Below are positions 7,280 to 17,154 of a stretch of 64,000 nucleotides of DNA, piece by piece. The DNA is from Candidatus Dietzia intestinipullorum (GTDB taxonomy: Bacteria > Actinomycetota > Actinomycetes > Mycobacteriales > Mycobacteriaceae): NCBI GenBank assembly GCA_019119635.1, contig DWWP01000004.1:1-64000 (forward strand), read 5' to 3'. Below the pieces are notes generated by a model, which was not told the origin of the DNA, did not search any database, and was given only the letters and a program-made list of their open reading frames with translations. Made by a program: the position numbers and the translations under genes. How positions within the stretch are numbered: position 1 is the stretch's first letter; each line of letters starts with the position of its first letter.

Positions 7280-8430
7280 GCGTCCACCGTGTGCTCGGCC
7301 AGCACCCGGGTGAGCACATCGCAGGCGCGATCGAGGTCGGCATCCGACAGGTCTGCCCGCGCCGTGAGCCGCAGCCGCGCCGTGCCCTCCGGGACCGACG
7401 GCGGACGGAAGCAGCCCACACGCAGCCCCAGCTCAGCGCAGTGCTGCGAGGCCGAGTAGGCGCGTTCGGCGTCTCCGAGGATCACCGACACGACCGCCGA
7501 CGACGGCCGATCGGCGCCCGTCACCGCGCCCAGGTGCTCGGCGACCTCGAGCACGCGCCGGGCCCGCCCGGGTTCACGCCGCAGGACCGACAGCGCCGCC
7601 CGGGCCGCCCCCACGCTCGCCGGCGCGAGGCCGGTGTCAAAGACAAAGGTGCGGGCGGTGTCGACGAGGTGATCGCGCACCCGCTCCGAGGAGAGCACCA
7701 CGCCGCCCTGCGCGCCGAGCGCCTTGGACAGCGTCGCGGTGACCACCACGTTCTCGTACGCGGTCAGTCCGAGCCCGTCCACCAACCCCCGCCCGCCGGT
7801 CCCGCGCACGCCCAGCCCGTGGGCCTCGTCCACCAGCAGCACGGCGCCGTGCGCCTGGCACGCGGAGTGCAGGGCGAGCAGGGGAGCGAGGTCGCCATCG
7901 GCGCTGTAGACGGAGTCGGTGACGACCAACGCCCGCTCCTCGCTCCGCTCGGCCAGGGCCCGCGCCACGGCGGCGGAATCGCCCCGGTCGACGACGACCA
8001 CGCGCGCCCGGGACAGCCTGCACGCGTCGACCAGCGAGGCGTGCGAGCCGCCGTCGGAGACGATCAGCGAACCCCGGCCGGACAGCGCCGTCACCGCCCC
8101 GAGGTTGGCCGTGTATCCCGAGGAGAAGACGAGCGCGGCGGGCTGCCCGGTGAAGTCGGCCAGCTCGCGTTCGAGGGCCTCGTGGTCGGCGGTGGTGCCG
8201 GTGACCAGCCGCGATCCGGTCGCACCGGCGCCCCAGCTCCGGGTGGCCACGACCGCACCGTCGACGACCTCCGGGTGACGCCCCAGTCCCAGGTAGTCGT
8301 TGGAGGCCAGGTCGATCGCCGCGTCGGCGGGCGAGCGCGGCACGAGCACCCGGCGCACGTGCCGCCGCTGGCGATCCGCGGCGGCGGCGTCGAGCCAGTC
8401 CAGAGCCGGCGTGGGACGGAACTCAGCCAT
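7276..8430 (-). CDS. bioF: 8-amino-7-oxononanoate synthase
   Basis: BioF is a PLP-dependent alpha-oxoamine synthase that condenses pimeloyl thioester with alanine to form 8-amino-7-oxononanoate. The 384-residue protein carries the fold-type I motifs: SNDYLGL near residue 45, the glycine-rich [17 protein letters not shown] (PLP-binding Asp) and [11 protein letters not shown] with the Schiff-base lysine. The ATG at 8430 is chosen; it overlaps the bioA end by 8 nt. A longer frame to 8487 would lie inside bioA and adds residues without homology. Confidence 0.95.
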   Translation of the reverse strand: MAEFRPTPALDWLDAAAADRQRRHVRRVLVPRSPADAAIDLASNDYLGLGRHPEVVDGAVVATRSWGAGATGSRLVTGTTADHEALERELADFTGQPAALVFSSGYTANLGAVTALSGRGSLIVSDGGSHASLVDACRLSRARVVVVDRGDSAAVARALAERSEERALVVTDSVYSADGDLAPLLALHSACQAHGAVLLVDEAHGLGVRGTGGRGLVDGLGLTAYENVVVTATLSKALGAQGGVVLSSERVRDHLVDTARTFVFDTGLAPASVGAARAALSVLRREPGRARRVLEVAEHLGAVTGADRPSSAVVSVILGDAERAYSASQHCAELGLRVGCFRPPSVPEGTARLRLTARADLSDADLDRACDVLTRVLAEHTVDA

Positions 8431-9733
8431 GTCCGGCGACTCCGGCACCGGCGACGGCGGCCGCGCAGATCTGATCGATCTCCGCATCCGTAGAGACCAG
8501 TGGCGGCATCGTGTAGATCAGATCGCGGAAGGGGCGGAGCCACACGCCATGCGAGGTGATCGCCGATGTCGTCGTCGTCATCTCCACCGGCTCCGCCATC
8601 TGGACCACCCCGATCGCTCCCAGGACCCGCACGTCGACGACGCCGGGCAGCTCCCTCGCCGGGGAGAGTCCCCGGCGCAGTCGGGCCTCGATCGCGGGCA
8701 CCCGCTCGCGCCACCCGCCGTCCTCGACCAGATCCAGCGACGCGCACGCGACCGCGCAGGCGAGCGGATTGCCCATGAAGGTGGGCCCGTGCGCCAGGCC
8801 CCCGACCTCGCCGGCGCTGATCACCCCGGCCACCCGGGGCGTGGTGAGCGTCGCGGCCAGGGTGAGATAGCCGCCGGTCAGGGCCTTGCCCAGGCACAGG
8901 ATGTCCGGCGCCACGCCGGCGTGATCGGCGGCGAACAGCTCGCCGGTGCGGCCGAAGCCGGTGGCGATCTCGTCAAAGATCAGCAGGGCGCCGGTCTCGT
9001 CGGCCAGGCGTCGCAGAACGCGCAGGTAGTCGGGGTGGTGGAAGCGCATCCCGCCGGCGCCCTGGACCACCGGCTCGACGATGATCCCGGCCAGCTCGTC
9101 GGCGTGGTCGCGGATCACCCGCTCGAGCTCGGCGACGTACGCGGGATCGTGGTCGGCGGGTGGCGCGGGGGCGAAGACCTGCTCGCGCACCACGCCCCGC
9201 CACGCGCGGTGCATGCCACCCTCGGGGTCGCAGACGCTCATCGGGGACAGGGTGTCGCCGTGGTAGCCGCCGCGCCACGTGGCCAGCCGGGTGCGGCCCG
9301 TGTGCCCGAGCGAGCGTTGGTACTGGATCGCCATCTTGGCGGCGACCTCCACCGCCACCGACCCCGAGTCGGCGAGGAACACCTTCTCCAGATCGCCCGG
9401 CGCCATCCGCGCCAGCCGGGTCGACAGTTCCACCGCCGGGCCGTGGGTGAGCCCGCCGAACATCACGTGACTCATCGTGTCGACCTGGCGGTGGGCGGCC
9501 GCGTCCAGGTGCGGGTGGCGGTAGCCGTGGATCGCCGCCCACCACGAGCTCATGCCGTCGATGAGTTCGCGTCCGTCCGCCAGCCGCAGCCGGACGCCCT
9601 CCGCGGAGGCCACCGGCAGCGGCGCGGTGGACGCCGGGAAGGCGCCGTACGGGTGCCAGACGTGGCGGGCGTCGGCGGTGAGGAGGTCGGCGGCGTCGGT
9701 CGGGCCCGCCGAGCATGCAGGGGTGGTGGTCAT
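8423..9733 (-). CDS. bioA: Adenosylmethionine-8-amino-7-oxononanoate aminotransferase
   Basis: BioA transfers the amino group of S-adenosylmethionine to 8-amino-7-oxononanoate, giving 7,8-diaminopelargonate. The 436-residue class III aminotransferase shows the N-terminal HVWHPYG motif that binds substrate, the [12 protein letters not shown] segment, [13 protein letters not shown] with the PLP-contacting Asp, and [11 protein letters not shown] with the PLP lysine. It starts at ATG 9733, one nucleotide after the bioB stop, and overlaps bioF, so it is the second gene of the operon. Confidence 0.96.
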   Translation of the reverse strand: MTTTPACSAGPTDAADLLTADARHVWHPYGAFPASTAPLPVASAEGVRLRLADGRELIDGMSSWWAAIHGYRHPHLDAAAHRQVDTMSHVMFGGLTHGPAVELSTRLARMAPGDLEKVFLADSGSVAVEVAAKMAIQYQRSLGHTGRTRLATWRGGYHGDTLSPMSVCDPEGGMHRAWRGVVREQVFAPAPPADHDPAYVAELERVIRDHADELAGIIVEPVVQGAGGMRFHHPDYLRVLRRLADETGALLIFDEIATGFGRTGELFAADHAGVAPDILCLGKALTGGYLTLAATLTTPRVAGVISAGEVGGLAHGPTFMGNPLACAVACASLDLVEDGGWRERVPAIEARLRRGLSPARELPGVVDVRVLGAIGVVQMAEPVEMTTTTSAITSHGVWLRPFRDLIYTMPPLVSTDAEIDQICAAAVAGAGVAGHG

Positions 9734-9734
9734 C

Positions 9735-10850
9735 TCAGGCGTTCGCGGGCTCGCTCGTGCCGGCGCCGCGGGTACGGATGGCGACCTTCGCCTCCTGCGC
9801 GGCGGGCTCGTCGGGCCGCTCGGCCCCGTCGGCCCGCTCGTCCTGCGGCCGCTGCAGGATCTCGAGGCCGGCGTCGGCGATCATCTGCAGGTCCTCGCCG
9901 CCGGGCTGGCCTTCGCTGGTGAGGTAGTCGCCCAGGAACAGGGAGTTGGCCACGTACAGCGCCGTGCCCTGCAGGTGCCCGAGGTGGCGCTCGCGGCCGG
10001 CGGCCACGCGCACCTCGGTGTCCGGGTTGACCAGGCGGACCATCGCGAGGATGCGCAGGCAGTCGCGGGGGTTGAGGGTGTCCACGCCGGCGAGCGGGGT
10101 GCCGTCGAAGGGCAGCAGGAAGTTCACCGGGATCGAGTCGACGTCCTTGTCGCGCAGGGCCATCGCGAGCTCCACCAGCTGCTCGTGCGTCTCGCCCATG
10201 CCGGCGATGAAGCCCGAGCACGCGGACAGGCCGGCGCCGTGAGCCTGGCTCACGGTGTGCTCGCGGTCGGCGTAGGTGTGCGTGGTGCAGATCTCGGGGT
10301 AGTGGCTCTCGGCCGTGTTGAGGTTGTGGTTGTAGGCGTCGGCGCCGCTCGCGCAGAGCTTCTCGGCCTGGCCGCCGGACAACGCCCCGAGGCAGGCGCA
10401 CACCTCGACGCCGGGCGTGGCGGACTTGATCGACGAGATGATCTCGGAGACCCTGCCCACCTCGCGGTTGCTCGGCCCGGTGCCGCTGGCGACCAGGCAC
10501 ACCCGGGACGCACCGGCGTCGATGCCGGCCCGGGCGGCGGTGACGGCCTCGTCGGTGTCCAGCCAGGTGTAGCGCAGGATGCCGGCGTCGGAACCCAGGC
10601 GCTGCGAGCAGTAGAAGCAGTCCTCCGGGCACAGGCCGCTCTTGAGGTTGACCAGGTAGTTGACCTTGACCGTGTTGCCGAAGTGGTGGAAGCGCACGCG
10701 GGACGCCGCGGCGATGACCTCCATGAGCTCGGCGTCGGACGAGCCGAGGACCGCGAGCGCGTCGTCCGCGCCGAGCGCTCCGCCGTCGAGTACGTGGTCC
10801 GCGAGCTCGTGCCAGCGCCGGGCGCCGGTGCTCGGTGGGGTGGCCGCCAT
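9735..10850 (-). CDS. bioB: Biotin synthase (radical SAM)
   Basis: BioB inserts sulfur into dethiobiotin to make biotin. The 371-residue protein has the radical-SAM cluster motif CPEDCFYC (CxxxCxxC, about residues 74-81) that binds the [4Fe-4S] cluster. The later Cys residues and the conserved [11 protein letters not shown] segment are also present. The start at ATG 10850 has AGGAGG 5 nt upstream. It is the first gene of bioBAFD. Three BioQ-type operators cover the region 10-71 nt upstream, so expression is probably repressed by the divergent BioQ when biotin is plentiful. The C-terminal 60 residues are polar and of lower conservation. Confidence 0.97.
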   Translation of the reverse strand: MAATPPSTGARRWHELADHVLDGGALGADDALAVLGSSDAELMEVIAAASRVRFHHFGNTVKVNYLVNLKSGLCPEDCFYCSQRLGSDAGILRYTWLDTDEAVTAARAGIDAGASRVCLVASGTGPSNREVGRVSEIISSIKSATPGVEVCACLGALSGGQAEKLCASGADAYNHNLNTAESHYPEICTTHTYADREHTVSQAHGAGLSACSGFIAGMGETHEQLVELAMALRDKDVDSIPVNFLLPFDGTPLAGVDTLNPRDCLRILAMVRLVNPDTEVRVAAGRERHLGHLQGTALYVANSLFLGDYLTSEGQPGGEDLQMIADAGLEILQRPQDERADGAERPDEPAAQEAKVAIRTRGAGTSEPANA

Positions 10851-10859
10851 GGATCCTCC

Positions 10860-10872
10860 TGAACGTCGTTCA
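10860..10872. promoter_or_regulatory. BioQ operator 1
   Basis: TGAACGTCGTTCA is a perfect TGAAC-N3-GTTCA palindrome, the form reported for BioQ sites in corynebacteria and mycobacteria. It lies 10 nt upstream of the bioB start codon, overlapping its ribosome-binding region. Confidence 0.85.
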
Positions 10873-10873
10873 C

Positions 10874-10886
10874 TGAACGGTGTTCA
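10874..10886. promoter_or_regulatory. BioQ operator 2
   Basis: TGAACGGTGTTCA is a second perfect TGAAC-N3-GTTCA palindrome, one base after operator 1 (centres 14 bp apart). Confidence 0.85.
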
Positions 10887-10908
10887 AGCTAGCGGCTCGG
10901 CGACGACT

Positions 10909-10921
10909 TGTACAGCGTTCA
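10909..10921. promoter_or_regulatory. BioQ operator 3 (imperfect)
   Basis: TGTACAGCGTTCA matches TGAAC-N3-GTTCA except for one base in the left arm. It is nearer bioQ, 37 nt before the chosen GTG, and could serve autoregulation. Confidence 0.6.
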
Positions 10922-10957
10922 GTCGGGTGCGGGGCGGAGCGGATAGACTCCGCGGTC

Positions 10958-11503
10958 GTGGCTCTCTCCCAGGTGACCGTCGTCGACACCGCGCTCGACC
11001 TCCTCCGCGAGGGCGGCCTGCCCGGCATGTCGATGCGCACGCTGGCCACCCGCCTGGGCGTGCAGCCGAGCGCGCTGTACTGGCATTTCCCGTCCAAGCA
11101 GGCGCTGCTGACCGCCGTGGCCGAGCGGGTGCTCTCCGGTGTCGGCGCGGTGGCCGCGGGGGGCCGGGCGGCCGACGAGCTGCGCGGCGTCGGCGGCGCG
11201 CTGCGCGGCGCGGTGGCGGGTGTGCCCGACGGCGCAGAGATCGTCGCGCTGGGCCTGGCCGCCGGCGCGCGCAACCCCGTCGCGGAGGCCGTGGGCCAGG
11301 TCTGTAGGCGGCACGGCCTGGACGGGCGGGAGGCGGGCCTGACGACCGCGCTCACCGCCTACGTACTCGGGCTGACCATCGAGGAGCAGACCCGCCACAA
11401 CCTCGCCGTGGCCGATCCGTCGGTACCTCCCGCCGACTTCGACGCGCGCTTCGCCGACGGGCTCGACGCGCTGCTGGCGGGCGTGGCCCCCGACTCTGCG
11501 TGA
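10958..11503 (+). CDS. bioQ: TetR-family biotin repressor BioQ
   Basis: A 181-residue TetR-family regulator. The N-terminal helix-turn-helix reads MSMRTLATRLGVQPSALYWH (about residues 25-44) followed by FPSKQALL, the form typical of BioQ, the repressor of bio genes in actinobacteria that lack a DNA-binding BirA. The C-terminal ligand domain is short. The start at GTG 10958 is chosen because the TetR homology begins there; no Shine-Dalgarno is close and a TAGACT (-10 like) lies 12 nt upstream, so the mRNA may be nearly leaderless. It is divergent from bioB with three BioQ-type operators between. The role is inferred from position plus operators. Confidence 0.88.
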   Translation: MALSQVTVVDTALDLLREGGLPGMSMRTLATRLGVQPSALYWHFPSKQALLTAVAERVLSGVGAVAAGGRAADELRGVGGALRGAVAGVPDGAEIVALGLAAGARNPVAEAVGQVCRRHGLDGREAGLTTALTAYVLGLTIEEQTRHNLAVADPSVPPADFDARFADGLDALLAGVAPDSA

Positions 11504-11613
11504 CCCGTCATCAAGTCCGCCGCGTCGGTAGCATCCGGGGGAGACGCAGGCGCCGCCCCGACCGCCGACGGCGCCGCCGCGCACACCCCTCATGAGCAAG
11601 GAGCTGCATCCCG

Positions 11614-12609
11614 TTGTCCGTCCCCCTGAGCATTCTCGACCTGGTCTCCATCTCCGAGGGCTCCACCGCGAGTGACGCCATCGCGGCCTCGATGGAGACC
11701 GCCGGACTCGCCGAGCGCCTGGGGTATCACCGGATCTGGTTTGCCGAGCACCACAACACCCCCAACCTCGCGGCGAGCGCCACGTCGCTGCTGATCTCGC
11801 AGGCGGCCTCGGTCACCGAGCGGATCCGCCTGGGGTCGGGCGGCGTCATGCTGCCCAACCACGCCCCGCTGATGGTGGCCGAGCAGTACGGGACGCTCGC
11901 CAACATGCACGGCGACCGGATCGACCTGGGTCTGGGCCGCGCGCCCGGGACCGACGGGATGACCGCCCAGGCGCTCGGCCGGTCCTCGGCCGAGCCGCAG
12001 GCGTTCGCCCAGCACATCTTTGACATGCAGGGCTGGTTCGGCGAGACCGGCACGGCGCACAGCAGCCCCATCCAGTCCGCGGTGTCGCTGGGGACGAGGG
12101 TCCCCGTCTGGGTGCTCGGCTCCACCGTCAACGGGGCGTCGATCGCCGGCCAGCTGGGTCTGCCGTTCTCGCTGGCCTCGCATTTCGCGCCCGACCAGAT
12201 CGACGACGCCGTGCAGGTCTACCGCGACTCGTTCACCACCGAGGCACCCACCGCGCAGATCGACAAGCCCTACGTGATGGCCGGCATCAACGTCATGGTG
12301 GCCGAGGACGACGACGAGGCCCGCCGCCAGTTCACGACGGTCGAGCAGATGTTCCTCGACATCCGGTCCGGGCAGCGGCGCAAGCTCCAGCCGCCGGTGG
12401 ACCCGCAGTCGCTCGCCGGGCAGACCGGCGGCGCGTCCGGGATGCTCAGCGTCAGCGCCGTCGGTGCGCCCGACACGGTCACCGCGCAGATGCAGGAGTT
12501 CGTCGACCGCACCGACGCCGACGAGCTGATCACGGTCACCTACGCGTACGACCCCGCCGTCCGGAACCGCTCACTCGAGCTGCTGGCCGGGGCCTGGTTC
12601 GACGGCTGA
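11614..12609 (+). CDS. LLM-class flavin-dependent oxidoreductase
   Basis: A complete 331-residue luciferase-like oxidoreductase, paralog of the truncated gene at 1-713. It starts LSILDLVSISEGST and contains the family core GYHRIWFAEHHNTPNLAAS (about residues 35-53), the LGSGGVMLPNHAP flavin-contact loop, and DRIDLGLGRAPGTD. The start is TTG 11614 with AAGGAG (11599-11604) upstream; an ATG at 11592 is out of frame. It follows bioQ by 110 nt on the same strand. Substrate is unknown. Proteins of this group are often annotated MsnO8-like, which does not settle function. Confidence 0.93.
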   Translation: MSVPLSILDLVSISEGSTASDAIAASMETAGLAERLGYHRIWFAEHHNTPNLAASATSLLISQAASVTERIRLGSGGVMLPNHAPLMVAEQYGTLANMHGDRIDLGLGRAPGTDGMTAQALGRSSAEPQAFAQHIFDMQGWFGETGTAHSSPIQSAVSLGTRVPVWVLGSTVNGASIAGQLGLPFSLASHFAPDQIDDAVQVYRDSFTTEAPTAQIDKPYVMAGINVMVAEDDDEARRQFTTVEQMFLDIRSGQRRKLQPPVDPQSLAGQTGGASGMLSVSAVGAPDTVTAQMQEFVDRTDADELITVTYAYDPAVRNRSLELLAGAWFDG

Positions 12610-12620
12610 GCCGCCCCCGG

Positions 12621-13193
12621 TCACTCGAAGTCGAGGACGGCGTGGATCCTGCCGTTGTCGGCGGTGGCCGTCCCCACGCCCACCTTGGTGAACTCGCCGT
12701 CGAGCATGCGCTCGCGCATCCCGGTGTCGCCCAGGATCTGGGCCAGCACGCTCTGCGGCGAGGCGTCGGCGGGCTGCTCCAGCACGGTGCGGTCGAACTC
12801 CGAGGCCTCCGCGGGGACCGTGAGGTCGCCGGTCACGGCGTCGCCCGCGGCCAGCTGCATGGCGCGGGCACCGGCGCGGTCGGACAGCTCCGGATCGGTG
12901 ACCAGCCGCTCGGCGCCCACGGCCGTGCGGGCCTCGTTGACGCCGGCCACGATCCGGCCGTCGAAGGCGGCCTGCGCCATCTCCGGGGGCATCGCGACGG
13001 CCGGCTGGGCCTGCTGCCCGGCGGCGGGGGCCTCGGCCTCGTCGCCGCCGGCGAGCGAGGCCAGGCCGGGGATGTCGATCGGGAACGGCAGCGCGAACTG
13101 CAGTGACCCCTGCGCGGAGGCGGTGCCGGCGCCCACGGTCAGGAGCAGCGCGGACGTGCCTGCGACGACTGCGGTACGGATCTGATGACGCAC
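12621..13193 (-). CDS. Secreted CAP/SCP-like domain protein
   Basis: A 190-residue exported protein. It has a signal peptide (residues 1-28: basic start, hydrophobic core, cleavage after ASA), a linker rich in Ala, Pro and Gln, and a CAP/SCP-like domain from about residue 75. The domain shows the helix VNEARTAVGAERLVTDPELS and the C-terminal strand KVGVGTATADNGRIHAVLDF, both typical of the CAP fold. The His residues that line the CAP cavity (HxxxM-like and HYTQ-like segments) are not present, so it is a reduced member. It starts at GTG 13193 after a purine-rich GAAGGAAAGGAA. Its role is probably extracytoplasmic; no substrate is known. Confidence 0.75.
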   Translation of the reverse strand: MRHQIRTAVVAGTSALLLTVGAGTASAQGSLQFALPFPIDIPGLASLAGGDEAEAPAAGQQAQPAVAMPPEMAQAAFDGRIVAGVNEARTAVGAERLVTDPELSDRAGARAMQLAAGDAVTGDLTVPAEASEFDRTVLEQPADASPQSVLAQILGDTGMRERMLDGEFTKVGVGTATADNGRIHAVLDFE

Positions 13194-13373
13194 GGGGGTT
13201 CCTTTCCTTCGGGCCCGGTGGAGCCCGGGTCCGGCGTGGATCGTTACTTCGCCACACTAGTGCGGCGTAGTCACTCACGCATCTTTCGTCACTCGAGTCA
13301 CATCCGTTACATTTCGTGACCGTCTGCCTTACCCGTGAGTAAGTTCCGGCCCCGGCAGGGCACACTGAGGGGC

Positions 13374-15425
13374 ATGAGCCAGAGCCACCCCCACCTCCTC
13401 AGTCCTCTCGACGTCGGCCACCTCACGCTGCGCAACCGGCTGGTCATGGGGTCCATGCACACCGGGCTCGAGGACCGCGCCCGGCACCTGCCCGAGCTCA
13501 CCGCCTACTTCACCGAACGCGCGCGGGGTGGCGTCGCCATGATGGTGACCGGCGGCTACTCGCCCGACATCGAGGGCTGGCTGCTGCCCGCCGGCTCGAC
13601 CATGGCCAGCCGCCGCATGGCCGACAAGCACCGCGGGCTCACCGACGCCGTCCACGCCGAGGGCGCGCACATCCTCCTGCAGGTACTGCACGCCGGGCGG
13701 TACGGATACCAGCCGTTCGTGCGCTCGTCGTCGTCGTCAAAATCCCCCATCAGCCCCTTCACGGCGCGCGGCCTGAGCGCCCGCGGTGTGGAGCGCACCA
13801 TCGGGCACTGGGTGCGTGCCGCGCGGCTGGCCAAACGGGCGGGCTACGACGGGATCGAGATCATGGGCTCGGAGGGGTACCTGATCAACCAGTTCCTCGC
13901 CGCGCGCACCAACGAGCGGACCGACGAGTGGGGCGGCACCGCGAGCAAGCGCATGCGCTTCCCCGAGGAGATCGTCCGCCGCGTCCGCGCCGAGGTGGGG
14001 CGCGACTTCCTGGTGCAGTACCGGATCAGCCTGCTGGACCTGGTCGACGGCGGGCAGACGTGGGACGAGACGGCCGAACTCGCGCAGCGACTCGAGGCCG
14101 CGGGCGTCGACGTGTTCAACACCGGGATCGGCTGGCACGAGGCCCGCATCCCCACCATCGTCACCTCGGTGCCGCGCGGCGCGTTCGCGTCCCTGTCGGC
14201 TCGGCTCAAGGACACCGTGGGGGTCCCGGTGATCGCCTCCAACCGGATCAACACGCCGGCGTTGGCGGAGGAGATCCTCGCCGGCGGCGGCGCCGACCTG
14301 GTCTCGATGGCGCGCCCCCTGCTGGCCGACCCCGCCTTCGCCGCCAAGGTCGCCGAGGGGCGGTCCGACGAGATCAACATCTGCATCGCCTGCAACCAGG
14401 CCTGCCTCGACCACACCTTCGCCAACAAGCGCGCCTCCTGCCTGGTCAACCCGCGCGCCGGCCGCGAGACCGAGCTGACCCTGACCGTCGCGCCCGCCCG
14501 ACGCCGCGTGGCCGTGGTCGGCGCCGGGCCCGCGGGGCTCGCCTGCGCCGAGGCCGCCGCCTCGCGGGGGCTCGCCGTGGAGGTGTTCGAGGCCGAGCCC
14601 GAGCTCGGGGGCCAGTTCCGCTACGCCATGCGTGTGCCCGGCAAGGAGGAGTTCGCCTCGACGTTGGCGTACTTCCGGCGCCGGCTCGAGGTGCTGGGCG
14701 TGCCCGTCCACCTGGGTCGGCGTGCTGCCGCCCCCGACCTGGAGGGCTTCGACCACGTGGTCCTGGCCACCGGGGTCCGCCCGCGCGTGCTGGACCTGCC
14801 CGGCGCGGACCACCCGATGGTGATGACCTACCCCGAGCTGCTCACCGGCGCGCGCACGCCGGGGCGCCGGGTCGCGGTGATCGGCGCCGGGGGCATCGGC
14901 GTGGACGTCTCCGAGTTCCTCCTCGCCGGTGGGCCCGGGCTGGCGGTGGACGGTCGTGACGCCCACGGGCACTCCACGGACGTCGAGGCGTGGAACCGGC
15001 ACTGGGGCGTGGCCGATCCCGCCGTCGAGCGCGCCGGCCTGGGCACCGCGGTACTGGACGAGCCCGCGCACGAGGTGCACCTGCTGCAGCGCAAGACCTC
15101 ACGTATCGGCCGCGGCCTGGGCAAGACCACCGGGTGGGTCCACCGCGCCGAGCTGAAAAAGGGTGGCGTGCAGCAGTACACGGGCGTGACCTACCGGGCG
15201 ATCGACGACGACGGGCTGCACATCACCACCGGGGACGGTGCCTCCCGCGTGGTGGAGGTCGACTCCGTGGTGGTGTGCGCGGGCCAGGAGTCCGTCCGCG
15301 ACCTGGTGGCCGACCTCGAGGCACGGGGCGCGCGGCTGCATGTGATCGGCGGCGCCGACGTGGCCGCCGAGCTGGACGCCAAGCGGGCCATCAGGCAGGG
15401 CGTCGAGCTCGCCGCGCGACTGTGA
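13374..15425 (+). CDS. fadH: NADPH-dependent 2,4-dienoyl-CoA reductase
   Basis: FadH reduces 2,4-dienoyl-CoA to trans-3-enoyl-CoA during beta-oxidation of polyunsaturated fatty acids. The protein is 683 residues (E. coli FadH has 672). It has an N-terminal old-yellow-enzyme TIM barrel with FMN (residues 1-350), a 4Fe-4S motif CIACNQACLDH...C (about residues 339-360), and a C-terminal FAD/NADPH module starting RRVAVVGAGPAGLACA (about residue 379). A second nucleotide-binding glycine motif, VAVIGAGGIGVD, lies near residue 501. The ATG at 13374 has TGAGGGG 3 nt upstream; GTG 13335 is less likely. It converges with the MFS gene. Confidence 0.95.
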   Translation: MSQSHPHLLSPLDVGHLTLRNRLVMGSMHTGLEDRARHLPELTAYFTERARGGVAMMVTGGYSPDIEGWLLPAGSTMASRRMADKHRGLTDAVHAEGAHILLQVLHAGRYGYQPFVRSSSSSKSPISPFTARGLSARGVERTIGHWVRAARLAKRAGYDGIEIMGSEGYLINQFLAARTNERTDEWGGTASKRMRFPEEIVRRVRAEVGRDFLVQYRISLLDLVDGGQTWDETAELAQRLEAAGVDVFNTGIGWHEARIPTIVTSVPRGAFASLSARLKDTVGVPVIASNRINTPALAEEILAGGGADLVSMARPLLADPAFAAKVAEGRSDEINICIACNQACLDHTFANKRASCLVNPRAGRETELTLTVAPARRRVAVVGAGPAGLACAEAAASRGLAVEVFEAEPELGGQFRYAMRVPGKEEFASTLAYFRRRLEVLGVPVHLGRRAAAPDLEGFDHVVLATGVRPRVLDLPGADHPMVMTYPELLTGARTPGRRVAVIGAGGIGVDVSEFLLAGGPGLAVDGRDAHGHSTDVEAWNRHWGVADPAVERAGLGTAVLDEPAHEVHLLQRKTSRIGRGLGKTTGWVHRAELKKGGVQQYTGVTYRAIDDDGLHITTGDGASRVVEVDSVVVCAGQESVRDLVADLEARGARLHVIGGADVAAELDAKRAIRQGVELAARL

Positions 15426-15454
15426 CCTGAGCGGAGAGGGGCGGGCGGCGGCGG

Positions 15455-17080
15455 TCAGCCGCAGCGGAGCTCGCGACGGCGGTCCACAACGCTCACCGCG
15501 AGCGCGACCGAGGCGAGGACGGCGATGATCCCGAGCGCTGCCCGGAAGGCGAGCAGCCAGTCTTCCTGGGCGGCGACGATGCCGAACATGACACCCGGCA
15601 CGATCGCGGTGCCCACGGCCGTGCCCATGCGCTGGCCCAGCGAGATGATGCTGCCGGCCACCCCGCCGAACGCGGGATCCACCGCACGCAGGGTGAGGGT
15701 CTGGTTGGGGGAGATCGTCATGCCCTGGGCGATGCCGACGAACGCCGCCGGGATCATGAAGATCAGATAGGTGACCGCGCCGGAGTCCACCGGGCCCGCC
15801 AGCAGGATCATCGACACGAGCGCGGTGACGGTCAGGCAGAAGCCGCCGACCACCATCCGACGCCCCAGTCGCAACACGAACCGGCCGGCGACCTGCGCCG
15901 AGATCGCCGCGCAGACCGAGGCCGGCAGGCTGATGAGCGCGGAGTCGATGGGCGCGTACCCCAGGTGGAACTGCAGGAACAGCGGCATGACGATCCACAG
16001 GCTGGTGCCGCCCACAAAATAGATGGACACGATCATCATCCCGTTCCGGAAGCCGGCGTCGCGGAAGATGTCCGGGTTGACCAGCGGCGGCCGCCCGATC
16101 CGCTCGTACCGGCGCTCCCACCACGCGAAGACGCCGAGGATCGCCAGGCCCGCGGGCACGAGCGCCCACAGTGCTGCGGGGGTGTCCCGGCCGAGGAACG
16201 GCAGCATGATCGTCAGGACGGCCACGCCGAGCAGCACGATCCCCACCGGGTCCAGGTCCAGGCGCTGCCGCTTCGGTCGTGAGGCGGGAGCCCGGGCGGC
16301 GGTCGACGCGATCGCGCGATCGGTCGCCAGTGCTGCGTCGTCCTCGTCGTCGTCTCGGTCGCTCCCCCGGTCGTCGGGGCGCTCGTCCGACCCGTCCTCG
16401 CGGAGCCTGGCCATCGCGCCGGCACGGGCTCTGGAGACGCCGGTGTCCGGGCCGACGTCGGCGGGGGTGGGGATGGCGCGGTCGTCGGGCAGCCACAGCC
16501 GGCCGAGCACGAGCGCCAGGATGCCGAGCGGGACGTTGACCAGGAACATCGCCCGCCAGCCGAGGTCGTCGCCGAGTGCCTCGATGAGCAGACCGCCCAC
16601 CAGCGGCCCCGACGCCGTGGCCACGGAGACGGTGGTGGCCATGGTGGCGAACGCGCGGGCGCGGGCCTCCTTGCGGAAATACTTCTGGATGAGGCCGAAC
16701 GTCTGTGGGTTGAGCATCCCGGAGCCGACGCCCTGGACGACGCGCGCGAGGTTGAGCATCTCGATGGATTGCGCAAAGCCGGCCACCACCGCGCCGACGA
16801 TGAATACAGCGACGCCCGCGAGGAAGATCCGCTTGCGACCCGTGGCGTCGCCGAGGCGCCCGGAGGGCACCAGCAGGAGTCCGAACGAGAGCGCGTAGCC
16901 GGAGACCACCCACTGCAGACCGCTCGAGTCGGCCTCCAGTGAGGACCCGATGACCGGTAGGGCCACGTTGATCACCGACAGCGCGATCAGCGCCATGAAC
17001 AGCGGCACCATGAGCGTGGTCAGCACCCGCACGGTGCTCACCGGGGGCGGGTCCGCGGAAGTCACAGGCTGCTCGGTCAC
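15455..17080 (-). CDS. MFS multidrug exporter, DHA2 (EmrB/QacA) family
   Basis: A 541-residue major facilitator with about 14 transmembrane helices of the drug:H+ antiporter-2 family. It shows motif A in the loop after helix 2 (GRLGDATGRKRIF, about residues 74-86) and the motif C-like GPLVGGLL in helix 5. A cytoplasmic loop of about 75 residues (about residues 205-280) is highly charged (DERPDDRGSDRDDDEDD). The GTG at 17080 is used; upstream codons lack homology. It diverges from the baeRF gene with 74 nt between. Substrates cannot be read from sequence. Confidence 0.9.
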   Translation of the reverse strand: MTEQPVTSADPPPVSTVRVLTTLMVPLFMALIALSVINVALPVIGSSLEADSSGLQWVVSGYALSFGLLLVPSGRLGDATGRKRIFLAGVAVFIVGAVVAGFAQSIEMLNLARVVQGVGSGMLNPQTFGLIQKYFRKEARARAFATMATTVSVATASGPLVGGLLIEALGDDLGWRAMFLVNVPLGILALVLGRLWLPDDRAIPTPADVGPDTGVSRARAGAMARLREDGSDERPDDRGSDRDDDEDDAALATDRAIASTAARAPASRPKRQRLDLDPVGIVLLGVAVLTIMLPFLGRDTPAALWALVPAGLAILGVFAWWERRYERIGRPPLVNPDIFRDAGFRNGMMIVSIYFVGGTSLWIVMPLFLQFHLGYAPIDSALISLPASVCAAISAQVAGRFVLRLGRRMVVGGFCLTVTALVSMILLAGPVDSGAVTYLIFMIPAAFVGIAQGMTISPNQTLTLRAVDPAFGGVAGSIISLGQRMGTAVGTAIVPGVMFGIVAAQEDWLLAFRAALGIIAVLASVALAVSVVDRRRELRCG

Positions 17081-17154
17081 GTGCGCGATGCTAGCCGCGA
17101 CGGGCGGGCCGCGGACCGGTCGCGAGCCCTCGGGCACGTCGGTAGCGTCGGGCC

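Noticed and set aside
8300..10862. Long plus-strand frames opposite bioA, bioB and bioF
   Set aside because: They are shadows of strongly supported biotin genes.
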